From contig NZ_MECJ01000029.1 in NCBI RefSeq assembly GCF_014596475.1, positions 724,319-788,318 of the forward strand: a stretch of DNA of 64,000 bases. Reading direction: 5' to 3'. Numbering within the stretch: the stretch's first letter is position 1; each line of letters opens with the position of its first letter. The notes below the pieces were generated by a model. The model was given only the letters and a program-made list of their open reading frames with translations, did no database searches and was not told the origin of the DNA. Source of the stretch: Streptomyces sp. CBMA152. Its GTDB lineage: Bacteria > Actinomycetota > Actinomycetes > Streptomycetales > Streptomycetaceae. Shown here piece by piece: positions 1-7,445 of this stretch. The position numbers were made by a program, and so were the translations under genes.

Positions 1-247
1 TCGCGTGCGAGAGGCGGGAGCGGGTGATCTTGGCGCCGATGGCCAGCTCGGTCATCCGCAGCCGCCGCTTGGGCGCCTCGGAGAGCTGGATGAGCAGCCC
101 GTAGTAGATGTGCGGCATTCCCGCGTCACGCTGGAGCTGGCGGTCCAGATGGTCTTCGAGGAGCGTGGTGGCATGGAGGTAGGCGCGCCAGGTGCGCTGC
201 TCGTCGTCGGTGAGCCAGCGCGGCTCCTCGGCGGGGGTGGTGGTCAT
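1..247 (-). CDS. MarR-family transcriptional regulator (5' part only)
   Basis: Only the first ~82 codons are in the window; the gene continues past base 1. The visible protein starts MTTTPAEEPRWLTDDEQ and continues through a helical segment (WRAYLHATTLLEDHLDRQL) into the start of a winged HTH (LRMTELAIGAKITRSRLSHA), which is characteristic of MarR regulators. ATG at 247 is chosen because it begins this conserved N-terminus. It is divergent from a dioxygenase gene, and the 118-bp gap carries palindromes. MarR proteins commonly repress a divergent aromatic or redox gene, so control of that neighbour is a reasonable inference. Confidence 0.85.
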   Translation of the reverse strand, partial: MTTTPAEEPRWLTDDEQRTWRAYLHATTLLEDHLDRQLQRDAGMPHIYYGLLIQLSEAPKRRLRMTELAIGAKITRSRLSHA

Positions 248-275
248 GGACTCCACTGTACGACTACTCCTTGAA

Positions 276-327
276 AGTTGAACTAGATGGAGATAATCTC
301 GACGACAACGAAAACTTTAGAGTTCAA
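276..327. promoter_or_regulatory. Candidate MarR operator region
   Basis: The AT-rich gap between the divergent MarR and dioxygenase genes holds AGTTGAACT (276-284, symmetric around one base), GAGATAATCTC (290-300, also symmetric), and AGTTCAA (321-327), which is the inverted copy of TTGAACT at 278-284. AT-rich inverted repeats in a divergent MarR promoter are typical binding sites. The assignment is positional inference; no binding consensus was tested. Confidence 0.45.
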
Positions 328-365
328 ATAGATCTCTTCAGTGGCCAGTAGACAGGGAGTCCGCC

Positions 366-1205
366 ATGACCGCCACCTCCGCAGTCGACCCCGGCGCGAC
401 TCAGGGCAGTGCCCATGAGCGTGGCCCGGGCGGACGGATGCCGGCCCTCTACCTCTCGCACGGCGCCCCGCCGCTCGCCGACGACGCCCTGTGGCCCGGC
501 CAGCTCGCCGCCTGGTCCGCCGCGCTGCCGAAGCCGAAGGCGATCCTGATGGTCTCCGCTCACTGGGAGGAGGCCCCGCTCGCGCTCGGCGCCGTGGAGA
601 CCGTCCCGCTGGTGTACGACTTCTGGGGCTTCCCGGAGCACTACTACCAGGTCACGTACGCGGCTCCCGGCGCCCCGGAACTCGCGGACAGTGTACGGAA
701 GTTGCTGCGCGGCGCCGGAACGCCGGTCCAGGACATCGAGGACCGCGGCCTCGACCACGGCGCGTACGTCCCGCTGGTGGAGATGTTCCCGGCGGCCGAC
801 ATCCCGGTCCTCCAGATCTCCCTGCCCACGCTCGACCCGCAGCGGCTGATGGAGATCGGCCGCAAGCTCGCGCCGCTGCGGGACGAGGGCGTACTGATCG
901 TCGGCAGCGGCTTCTTCACCCACAACCTGGCAGCCCTTCGCCATCAGGGCGGCGGGGTGCCCGCCTGGTCGGCCGAGTTCGACGACTGGGGCGCGCGGGC
1001 GCTGGCGGCGGCCGACGTGGACGCGCTGCTCGACTTCGCGCGCAAGTCCCCGGCGGGCCGCCTCGCCCACCCCAGGACCGAGCACTTCGCCCCGCTCTTC
1101 GTGACGCTGGGCGCCTCGGACGCGTACGGCGAACTGGGCGCCCAGCGCAGCGTGATCGACGGCTTCTGGATGGGGCTCGCGAAGCGCTCGGTGCAGTTCG
1201 GCTGA
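366..1205 (+). CDS. LigB/DODA-type extradiol ring-cleavage dioxygenase
   Basis: 279 aa protein of the class III extradiol dioxygenase family (4,5-DOPA dioxygenase-like, YgiD type), expected to cleave catecholic rings using a non-haem metal. Conserved metal-ligand motifs are visible: LYLSHGAPP (His32), VSAHWEE (His66), RGLDHGAYVPL (about residue 130) and GSGFFTHNL (about residue 189). The start at 366 has GGGAG six bases upstream; an internal ATG at 438 would begin at MPALYLSHG, which is where many relatives begin, so the first 24 residues may not be conserved. It lies divergent to a MarR gene. The physiological substrate is unknown. Confidence 0.85.
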   Translation: MTATSAVDPGATQGSAHERGPGGRMPALYLSHGAPPLADDALWPGQLAAWSAALPKPKAILMVSAHWEEAPLALGAVETVPLVYDFWGFPEHYYQVTYAAPGAPELADSVRKLLRGAGTPVQDIEDRGLDHGAYVPLVEMFPAADIPVLQISLPTLDPQRLMEIGRKLAPLRDEGVLIVGSGFFTHNLAALRHQGGGVPAWSAEFDDWGARALAAADVDALLDFARKSPAGRLAHPRTEHFAPLFVTLGASDAYGELGAQRSVIDGFWMGLAKRSVQFG

Positions 1206-1237
1206 CGCGCGCATGAGGCAACGGTGCGCAGCTTCCT

Positions 1238-1255
1238 GTACTTCGTAAGAAGTAC
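1238..1255. terminator. Bidirectional hairpin between convergent genes
   Basis: GTACTTC / GTAA loop / GAAGTAC forms a perfect 7-bp stem between the dioxygenase (ends 1205) and the convergent acetyltransferase (ends 1259). There is no long U-tract, as is common in Streptomyces. Confidence 0.55.
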
Positions 1256-1258
1256 GGG

Positions 1259-1777
1259 CTAAAGCTCCTTCTCGTACCAGGCGACGTCCCAGTAGCGGTC
1301 GAACTTGCGGCCCACTTCCCGGTACGTGCCGACGTACGCGAAGCCGAAGCGGGCGTGCAGGCGCGCGGAGGCCTCGTTGGGGAGCGTCATGCCCGCGTAC
1401 ACGCGGTGGACGTCCTCCTTGCGCAGGGCCTCGAAGAGCGCTTCGTAGAGCAGTGAGCCGACGCCGCGGCCCCCGGCGTCGGGTGCCAGATAGACGCTGG
1501 CCTCGACCGAGGTCGAGTACGCCGCCTTCGGCCGGAAGGCGCTGCTCGTCGCGTACCCGAGAATTCGGGCAGTCTGGACATCCTGAGCAACCAGAAGGCG
1601 GTGCGGGCCGTCTTCAGGGTGGGAGCGCAGCCACGAAAGACGCTCCTGCGGGGTGAAGGCGACCGTGTCGAATGTGATGGCGGTCTCACGGACGTAATGG
1701 TTGTAGATCTCCGTGAGGGCCTCTACGTCGGCCTCGACACCGGGCCTGACCTGCACCTCTGTACGTCCTTGCGGCAT
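1259..1777 (-). CDS. GNAT N-acetyltransferase, phosphinothricin acetyltransferase (Bar/Pat)-like
   Basis: 172 aa GNAT protein, full length for the family. It starts MPQGRTEVQVRPGVEADVEA and has the Bar/Pat-type segment YNHYVRETAITFDT followed by the acetyl-CoA loop (APDAGGRGVGSLLYEAL, about residues 100-117) and FGFAYVGTYREVGRKFDRYWDV at the C-terminus. Bar-type enzymes acetylate the free amino group of phosphinothricin or related amino acids such as methionine sulfone. Start 1777 is chosen for the GGAGG-like ribosome site just upstream. It is divergent from hrdD; a bar-like gene divergent from hrdD is known in S. coelicolor. The native substrate cannot be told from sequence. Confidence 0.85.
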   Translation of the reverse strand: MPQGRTEVQVRPGVEADVEALTEIYNHYVRETAITFDTVAFTPQERLSWLRSHPEDGPHRLLVAQDVQTARILGYATSSAFRPKAAYSTSVEASVYLAPDAGGRGVGSLLYEALFEALRKEDVHRVYAGMTLPNEASARLHARFGFAYVGTYREVGRKFDRYWDVAWYEKEL

Positions 1778-1837
1778 CCGTCCTCCGTCCGTGGCGGCAC
1801 AGGGTACTGCATGATCACGAAAATCGATGGGCGGGAC

Positions 1838-1864
1838 GGGAATTCTGTCCGGATTCCAGCCGTT
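1838..1864 (+). promoter_or_regulatory. SigmaR-type promoter for hrdD
   Basis: GGGAAT at 1838-1843, an 18-base spacer, and GTT at 1862-1864 match the SigmaR (thiol-oxidative stress ECF sigma factor) consensus GGGAAT-N18-GTT exactly in sequence and spacing. It lies about 60 bases upstream of the hrdD start. In S. coelicolor one hrdD promoter is SigmaR-dependent, so the assignment agrees with known biology. Confidence 0.8.
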
Positions 1865-1925
1865 GTTTCCATCGGATGCAGGGCACCCGGGAGGGTGTCG
1901 CGACCTACACAGCAAGGGAGCACGC

Positions 1926-2924
1926 ATGGCAACCCGCGCCGTCGCCCGCAGTCGGTCCGCCAGCAGCGGATCCGAGTCGGGGAGCAGTGTTCGCGCCGTC
2001 AGCGGGGAGATCGCCGACCGCGACCTGGTCGGGATGTACCTCGACGAGATCGCGCGCACGCCGCTGCTCGACGCCGCCAAGGAGGTCGAGCTCTCACAGA
2101 TCATCGAGGCGGGTGTGTACGCACGCCACATCCTCGACGGTGAGGTGGACAGCGAGGCCGGCGGTGCCAGCCCCGAGGAGCTTCAGGCGCTCGTCGCCGA
2201 GAGCGAGCGCGCCAAGGACCTCTTCATCCGTTCCAACCTGCGCCTCGTGGTCGCCGTCGCCCGGCGCTACCCGAGGGCGGGCCTGCCCCTGCTCGACCTG
2301 ATCCAGGAGGGCAACGCGGGCCTGGTGCGCGCGGTCGAGAAGTTCGACTACGCGAAGGGCTTCAAGTTCTCCACGTACGCGACGTGGTGGATCCGCCAGG
2401 CCATCACCCGCTCGATAGCGGACCAGTCCCGTACGATCCGCCTGCCCGTCCACCTGGTGGAGGAGCTGGGCCGGATCCGCCGGGTGCAGCGCGAGTTCAA
2501 CCGGGAGAACGGGCGGGAGCCCGAGCCGGCCGAGGTCGCCGCGGAGCTGGGCTCGACGCCGGAGCGGGTCATCGACGTCCTGGACTGGGCGCGCGACCCG
2601 GTCTCGCTCAACATGGCAGTCGACGACCAGGGCGAGACGCAGTTCGGCGATCTCCTGGAGGACACCTCCGCGATCTCCCCTGAGCAGTCCGTCCTCACGC
2701 TGCTGCGCAGCGAGGAGCTCGACGACCTGATCGGCAAGCTGGACCAGCGCACCGCCTCGATCATCAAGATGCGGTACGGAATCGTTGACGGCCGCGAGCG
2801 CACGCTGACGGAGGTCGGCAAGGAGCACGGCCTCACCCGCGAGCGCATCCGCCAGATCGAGAAGCACGCGCTGCTCGAACTGAAGAAGATGGCCAGGGAC
2901 ACGGGCTTCGACGCGGCGGCGTAA
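1926..2924 (+). CDS. hrdD: RNA polymerase sigma factor HrdD (group 2 sigma-70)
   Basis: 332 aa, the usual size of HrdD and much shorter than the ~510 aa principal sigma factor HrdB. It contains region 1.2 (DLVGMYLDEIARTPLLDAA), region 2 with the core-binding and -10 segments (LIQEGNAGLVRAVEKFDY, then FSTYATWWIRQAITRSIAD), region 3, and a region 4 HTH (TLTEVGKEHGLTRERIRQIE). Group 2 sigma factors resemble the housekeeping sigma but are dispensable. ATG 1926 has AAGGGAG five to six bases upstream; in-frame codons further upstream overlap the promoter and are not used. It is distinguished from HrdA/HrdC by the MATRAVARS N-terminus, the divergent bar-like gene and the SigmaR promoter. Confidence 0.85.
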   Translation: MATRAVARSRSASSGSESGSSVRAVSGEIADRDLVGMYLDEIARTPLLDAAKEVELSQIIEAGVYARHILDGEVDSEAGGASPEELQALVAESERAKDLFIRSNLRLVVAVARRYPRAGLPLLDLIQEGNAGLVRAVEKFDYAKGFKFSTYATWWIRQAITRSIADQSRTIRLPVHLVEELGRIRRVQREFNRENGREPEPAEVAAELGSTPERVIDVLDWARDPVSLNMAVDDQGETQFGDLLEDTSAISPEQSVLTLLRSEELDDLIGKLDQRTASIIKMRYGIVDGRERTLTEVGKEHGLTRERIRQIEKHALLELKKMARDTGFDAAA

Positions 2925-2951
2925 GCCGCACCCCGTTCCCGCCCCCCAGAC

Positions 2952-2990
2952 GAGCCCCCGACACCCTCCCCCCCCTGGTGCCGGGGGCTC
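2952..2990. terminator. Terminator between hrdD and the WYL regulator
   Basis: GAGCCCCCGACACC and GGTGCCGGGGGCTC form a long G/C stem with one mismatch around a C-rich loop. It sits 27 bases after the hrdD stop and reaches the stop codon of the convergent gene, so it can serve both. Confidence 0.7.
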
Positions 2991-3975
2991 ACCCGTGCCC
3001 GGGTTGCGGTCCCGCCGCCCTGCTCAGGCGCGCCCCCAGATCCGCCAGATACGCCGTCATCTCCACCGGCTGAGCCACCGCGAACTCGCAGTCCACCAGC
3101 GCCAGTCGGATCGCCAGCCACTCCGGCGAGTCCGCGACCCGCGCCCGCAGTCGGCAGCGGGACTCGCCGAGCGCCTCCGGGACCCCCATCGACCCGGGCA
3201 GCCGCGCCATCACGAAGTCGGCCGGGGCCTCGAAGGTCACATCGAGGTCGACCATCGGCTGCATCCGCGCCAGCGACCGGCTCACGAACTCGGCGGGGTC
3301 GCGCGCGGGCAGCTCCCGGGGCGCGAACCGCGCCCCCGTGGCGAACGGGTCGGCCACCCGGTCGACCCGGAACGTACGCCAGTCCTCGCGCTCCACGTCG
3401 TACGCCACGAGGTACCACCGCCGCCCCGTCGACACCAGCCGGTACGGCTCGACCTGGCGGCGCGACTCGCTGCCGTCGCCCTTGCGGTACACGAACCGCA
3501 GCCGCTCCTGCCCGGTGACCGCCGACGCCATCACGGTCAGCGTGTGCGGGTCGACGGTCGCGCTGTCGCCACCCCACCCCCCGGTCAGCGGCATCGTCGC
3601 GGCCTGGAGCGTGGCGACCCGGTGGCGCAGCCGGGACGGCAGCACCTGCTCCAGCTTGGCGAGCGCCCGTACGGACGCCTCCTCCACCCCGTCGACCGCG
3701 TGCCCCGCGCCCGCCCGCAGACCGACCGCGATGGCCACCGCCTCCTCGTCGTCGAGGACCAGCGGCGGCATCGCCTTCCCCGCGACCAGCCGGTATCCGC
3801 CGTCCGCGCCCAGCGTCGCCTGGACCGGGTAGCCGAGCTCGCGGAGCCGGTCGACGTCCCGGCGCACCGTGCGCCGCGAGACCCCGAGCCGGTCCGCGAG
3901 CTCGCCGCCGGGCCACTCGCGGGGGGTCTGGAGCAGGGAGAGGAGCTGGAGCAGCCGAGCCGGGGTGTCCGTCAT
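2989..3975 (-). CDS. YafY-type HTH/WYL-domain transcriptional regulator
   Basis: 328 aa. N-terminal DeoR-like HTH (LLQLLSLLQTPREWPGGELA followed by LGVSRRTVRRDVDRLRELG, about residues 6-50), then a WYL domain (about residues 140-220) with RRQVEPYRLVSTGRRWYLVAY, followed by the C-terminal WCX region. WYL domains sense ligands, often oligonucleotides or small molecules. ATG 3975 begins the conserved N-terminus; a longer frame to 4005 would run into the divergent promoter. It is divergent from a DHA2 drug exporter with a 61-bp gap, so it is the probable regulator of that exporter. Confidence 0.88.
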   Translation of the reverse strand: MTDTPARLLQLLSLLQTPREWPGGELADRLGVSRRTVRRDVDRLRELGYPVQATLGADGGYRLVAGKAMPPLVLDDEEAVAIAVGLRAGAGHAVDGVEEASVRALAKLEQVLPSRLRHRVATLQAATMPLTGGWGGDSATVDPHTLTVMASAVTGQERLRFVYRKGDGSESRRQVEPYRLVSTGRRWYLVAYDVEREDWRTFRVDRVADPFATGARFAPRELPARDPAEFVSRSLARMQPMVDLDVTFEAPADFVMARLPGSMGVPEALGESRCRLRARVADSPEWLAIRLALVDCEFAVAQPVEMTAYLADLGARLSRAAGPQPGHG

Positions 3976-4036
3976 GGATCCAGGGTCCCAAAAATTAGGA
4001 CGCACTCTGACCTATATGGGATCTAGCGTTCCTCTC

Positions 4037-5581
4037 ATGACCTCCACAACGACCAGTCCCCCAGAAGACGCGACCTCAGCCGCAGGCACAGCGGCGGCGG
4101 CCTCGGCCGACCGCCGCCGGTGGTTCGCCCTGGCCATCGTGATGACCGCGGCCTTCATGGACCTGGTCGACGTCACGATCGTCAACGTAGCGATTCCCTC
4201 GATCCAGAAGGACACCGGGGCGACCTTCGCCTCGATCCAGTGGATCACCGCCGGGTACGCGCTGGCCTTCGCCGCCGGTCTCATCACCGGTGGTCGCCTC
4301 GGCGACATCCACGGCCGCAAGAAGCTGTTCCTCATAGGCATGACCGGCTTCACCATCGCCTCGGCGCTGTGCGGCTTCGCCGCCAACCCGGAGATGCTGG
4401 TCGCCTCCCGCATCCTCCAGGGCGGCATGGCCTCCCTGATGGTGCCCCAGGTGCTCTCGATCATCCACGCGACCTTCCCGGCGGAGGAGCGCGGCAAGGT
4501 GTTCGGCATGTTCGGCGCGGTCATCGGCCTGGGCGCGGTCTCCGGCCCGATCCTGGGCGCGCTGCTGACCGAGTGGAACCTGTTCGGTCTCGAATGGCGC
4601 CCGATCTTCCTGATCAACCTGCCGGTCGGTATCGCCGGTCTGATCCTGGGCGCCAAGTTCATCTCCGAGTCCAAGGCGCCGAAGGCGCTCAAGCTCGACC
4701 TCGTGGGCGTCGCCCTGGTCACCCTCGGCCTGCTGATGCTGCTCTACCCGCTGACCCGCGGCCGCGAGCTGGGCTGGCCGCTGTGGGGCCATCTGTCGAT
4801 GGCGGGCAGCCTGGTCGTCTTCGGCGCGCTCGTGGCGTACGAGAAGGTCAAGGCGCGCCGGGACGGTTCGCCGCTGGTGGAGCTCTCGCTGTTCCGTGTG
4901 AAGAGCTTCGCGGCGGGCATCGCGGTGCAGCTGACGTTCGGCGTCGCGATGGGCATCTTCTTCCTGGTCTGGACGCTGTACATGCAGATGGGCCTGGGCT
5001 GGAGCGCGCTGCGCGCGGGTCTGACCGGCGTCCCGTTCTCGATCGCGATGTCGGCCGCGGCCGGTATGTCGGTCCAGTCGCTGGTGCCGAAGTTCGGCCG
5101 CAAGGTGCTCCAGGCGGGCGCGCTGATCACCGGTCTCGGCCTGCTGATCTACATCTGGGAGGCGCACCACTTCGGCATGGACATCGCCTCCTGGCAGATG
5201 GCGCTGCCGCTGGTCGTGCTCGGCATCGGCATGGGCCTGATCGTCGCCCCGCTCACCGACGCGGTCCTCTCCGAGGTCCCGCAGGAGCACGCGGGTTCGG
5301 CGTCCGGCCTGATCAACACGGTCCAGCAGATGGGCAACGCGCTGGGTCTGGGCCTGGTGTCGGTGGTCTTCTTCGGTTCGATCAGCGACCACTTGGCGCT
5401 CTCCGACATCGGCCCGGCGTTCTCCACCGCGTTCCAGCGCTCGCTGTGGGTCGTGACCGGGGTCTGCGCGGTGATCTTCATCGGCATGTTCCTGCTCCCG
5501 GCGAAGCCGAAGCAGCACTTGGAGGGCGGCGCGGAGGATGCCTCCCCGGAGGCCGCGAAGGAGCCCGCGCTCACGCAGTGA
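4037..5581 (+). CDS. DHA2-family MFS drug:H+ antiporter
   Basis: 514 aa membrane protein with the length and hydrophobicity of 14-helix DHA2 exporters (EmrB/QacA type). Motif A appears after TM2 (GGRLGDIHGRKKLFLIG) and the TM1 segment has MDLVDVTIVNVAIPSIQ, typical of this family. The C-terminus is charged. ATG 4037 follows the promoter by a short leader without a clear Shine-Dalgarno, so leaderless or weakly led translation is possible. Control by the divergent WYL regulator is likely. Substrate unknown; the family exports cationic drugs and antibiotics. Confidence 0.88.
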   Translation: MTSTTTSPPEDATSAAGTAAAASADRRRWFALAIVMTAAFMDLVDVTIVNVAIPSIQKDTGATFASIQWITAGYALAFAAGLITGGRLGDIHGRKKLFLIGMTGFTIASALCGFAANPEMLVASRILQGGMASLMVPQVLSIIHATFPAEERGKVFGMFGAVIGLGAVSGPILGALLTEWNLFGLEWRPIFLINLPVGIAGLILGAKFISESKAPKALKLDLVGVALVTLGLLMLLYPLTRGRELGWPLWGHLSMAGSLVVFGALVAYEKVKARRDGSPLVELSLFRVKSFAAGIAVQLTFGVAMGIFFLVWTLYMQMGLGWSALRAGLTGVPFSIAMSAAAGMSVQSLVPKFGRKVLQAGALITGLGLLIYIWEAHHFGMDIASWQMALPLVVLGIGMGLIVAPLTDAVLSEVPQEHAGSASGLINTVQQMGNALGLGLVSVVFFGSISDHLALSDIGPAFSTAFQRSLWVVTGVCAVIFIGMFLLPAKPKQHLEGGAEDASPEAAKEPALTQ

Positions 5582-5596
5582 GCCGCGAGGTTTTCA

Positions 5597-5643
5597 GAGG
5601 CGCGGGGAACTGCGCGACCAGCCACGCACGGTCCGCAGTCGGG
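5597..5643 (+). repeat. Dispersed short repeat, copy A
   Basis: Contains GGCGCGGGGAACTGCGCGAC, then CAGCC, a variable spacer and GGTCCGCAG. The same core occurs at 38444, 48274 (inverted), 49606 and 63561 (inverted). This copy begins 16 bases after the stop of the DHA2 exporter and precedes its terminator hairpin. Confidence 0.8.
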
Positions 5644-5662
5644 TATCCCGCACGGGAAACGT

Positions 5663-5708
5663 AAACGGCGGGTCCGAAGGCCACAGTTGGCCTCCGGACC
5701 CGCCGTTT
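5663..5708. terminator. Strong bidirectional terminator
   Basis: AAACGGCGGGTCCG and its complement CGGACCCGCCGTTT, with an inner AGGCC/GGCCT pair, form a stem of about 18 bp around a short loop. It lies between the DHA2 exporter and the convergent VC0807-like gene; the A-run and T-run at the ends give a U-tract for both directions. Confidence 0.9.
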
Positions 5709-5727
5709 CGCTTGCCCTGAAAACTAA

Positions 5728-6393
5728 TCAGGCGGCCTGCGCCGCCTCACGCTCGGCCTGCTCCATCCTCGCCCGCCCCTTCTTCCCCGTACGGATCGTG
5801 TAGAACATCAGCCCGCCGAGGACCACGAACGGGAGGGCGTTGGAGACGCCGACCATCGTGGACGTGTCGAGTACGTACACCAGCGCCGCCTTCACGCTCG
5901 CCTCGGCCAGGAACGCGACGCCCCAGATCACCGTCAGCTTGCGCTGGCTCTGGCGGAAACCGGGGTACTGGTCCCACATCGCGTTCCACTTCGCCACGCC
6001 CTCGCGCGTGCCGTCCGTGGCGAACTTGCGGCCGAAGTAGAACATCAGCGGCCGCTTGAGCGTGAGGCTGACCAGGAAGGCGAGGCCGAGCAGGCCGGTC
6101 AGCGCCGAGTCCTTCAGGAACAGCAGCTTCGCGCTGTTGTACGCGAGCGCGCTCACCGCGCTGAGCAGCAGCGTGATCAGGATCATCATCCCGAACTCGT
6201 CGATGCGCCGGTGGAGCGCGAAGTACAGACCTATCTCGGCCACCGGCCACGCCGAGATGAGCAGCAGCGCGGGCACCTCGTGCATCCCGTGATCGGTGAG
6301 CATCCCGTAGGTGATCCACGGCAGGACGACGCTGAACAGAATCGTCGGACCCCATGTGAGCAGCGTTGTCCTGCCACTACCGGCACTGGACAT
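5728..6393 (-). CDS. VC0807-family integral membrane protein
   Basis: 221 aa, with about six hydrophobic segments from residue 10 to 205 and a charged C-terminus (RTGKKGRARMEQAEREAAQAA). The arrangement, with TWGPTILFSVVLPWITYG and LTLKRPLMFYFGRKFA, is typical of the VC0807 family, whose function is unknown. ATG 6393 has GGGAG about eight bases upstream. It stands alone between a terminator and a divergent region; nothing nearby suggests a partner. Confidence 0.75.
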   Translation of the reverse strand: MSSAGSGRTTLLTWGPTILFSVVLPWITYGMLTDHGMHEVPALLLISAWPVAEIGLYFALHRRIDEFGMMILITLLLSAVSALAYNSAKLLFLKDSALTGLLGLAFLVSLTLKRPLMFYFGRKFATDGTREGVAKWNAMWDQYPGFRQSQRKLTVIWGVAFLAEASVKAALVYVLDTSTMVGVSNALPFVVLGGLMFYTIRTGKKGRARMEQAEREAAQAA

Positions 6394-6511
6394 GCCGAAC
6401 TCCCTTTCCCCCGCCGACCGGTCGTGGTCGGATCGGCGGAAGCATAGAGAGAGAAACGGGGTTGGCGGAAATTAGACCCCGGGGGAGCTGGGAAAAGTGG
6501 GTGACGACTCG

Positions 6512-7273
6512 TCAGGAGACGTGCGCGAGGCGCTCCATCGCCCTGCGCGCCGCGTCCTGTGACGCGTACACCTCGCACATATGGCTGCCGTCCGGCGTCG
6601 CCGTGTGCTCGACTTCCCACAGGCTCAGCTCGGTGCCGTCGAGCAGCAGGAACGCGTGCTCGTAGAGGATGACGCCGCCGTCCCGCCGGTCCGTGCGGCC
6701 GTGGCCGCCGAGCGCGCGGGTGATCTGGTGGGCGAGGGCGCCGCGCAGCAGGCGGGCGACCGGCTCGCCGGGGCGGTCCGGGTTCTCGGCGCGGCGCAGC
6801 AGCCGGCGCGCGTGGTCGGCCGAGTCGTCCGGTACGTACATCCGTGTCGCCCCGGACGGTTCCACCGGCGCGAGATCGCTCAGCGGCTCCAGGCCGTCCA
6901 CGCCGTCCAGTTCACCGAGGCAGCCGAGGTATCCCAGGTGCCCCAGACCCGTCGACGCGTCGAGGCGGGCCGCCGCGAGCCGGGCGCTCTCCTCGTCCGC
7001 GTACAGCTCGTTGCCCCGCTGGTGGACGAGCTCCCAGAGGGTGACCGTGGCGCCGTCGAGCAGCAGGTACGTGTGGCGGTACGTCTCGCGGCTGAGCCCG
7101 GGGCGGCCGGGGCCGCCGGAGACGTGCAGCGAGGAGTGGAGCGACGTGGTGTGCGCGAGCGCCGAGTCGAGGCTGTCGACCAACTCGTCCGGCAGCTCGA
7201 AGGAGTTCAGCGCGCGGCCGAGCAGACCGGCGACGTGCTCCTCGGTCGTCTCGTACTCGCACTCGTTGGGCAC
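6512..7273 (-). CDS. DUF6227-like conserved Streptomyces protein
   Basis: 253 aa soluble protein of unknown function. It has two related halves, each with a motif of the type YLLLDG-x3-LWE (TYLLLDGATVTLWELVH near residue 70 and AFLLLDGTELSLWEVEH near residue 210), followed by a short helix (ESARLAAARL; DAARRAMERL). The internal duplication suggests a pseudo-dimeric fold. GTG 7273 is chosen because GGGGAG lies about eight bases upstream and it begins next to the conserved YETTEEHVAGLLGRALNSFE; the longer frame to 7411 has no ribosome site. The family name is from recollection. Confidence 0.7.
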   Translation of the reverse strand: MPNECEYETTEEHVAGLLGRALNSFELPDELVDSLDSALAHTTSLHSSLHVSGGPGRPGLSRETYRHTYLLLDGATVTLWELVHQRGNELYADEESARLAAARLDASTGLGHLGYLGCLGELDGVDGLEPLSDLAPVEPSGATRMYVPDDSADHARRLLRRAENPDRPGEPVARLLRGALAHQITRALGGHGRTDRRDGGVILYEHAFLLLDGTELSLWEVEHTATPDGSHMCEVYASQDAARRAMERLAHVS

Positions 7274-7388
7274 CAAGGCGTCTCCCCGCCGTAGCTGTTC
7301 GTCACGTAGAGGGTGCTCAACGTAGCCCCTGCGCGCGTTTTGCGCAGGGGGCATGGCCGAAACATTCCCATCAGCTTGGAACGGAAAC

Positions 7389-7424
7389 GGGCGGTGGTCC
7401 GGGGCGCGCACCGGACCACCGCCC
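7389..7424 (-). terminator. Terminator of the L,D-transpeptidase gene
   Basis: GGGCGGTGGTCCGG and CCGGACCACCGCCC form a perfect 14-bp stem with an 8-base loop, 21 bases downstream of the minus-strand gene ending at 7446. Confidence 0.88.
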
Positions 7425-7445
7425 GCAAGGGGCCTGCCGCGTCGG

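Noticed and set aside
324..1214. Minus-strand frame opposite the dioxygenase
   Set aside because: Shadow of the real gene; His- and Arg-rich without motifs.
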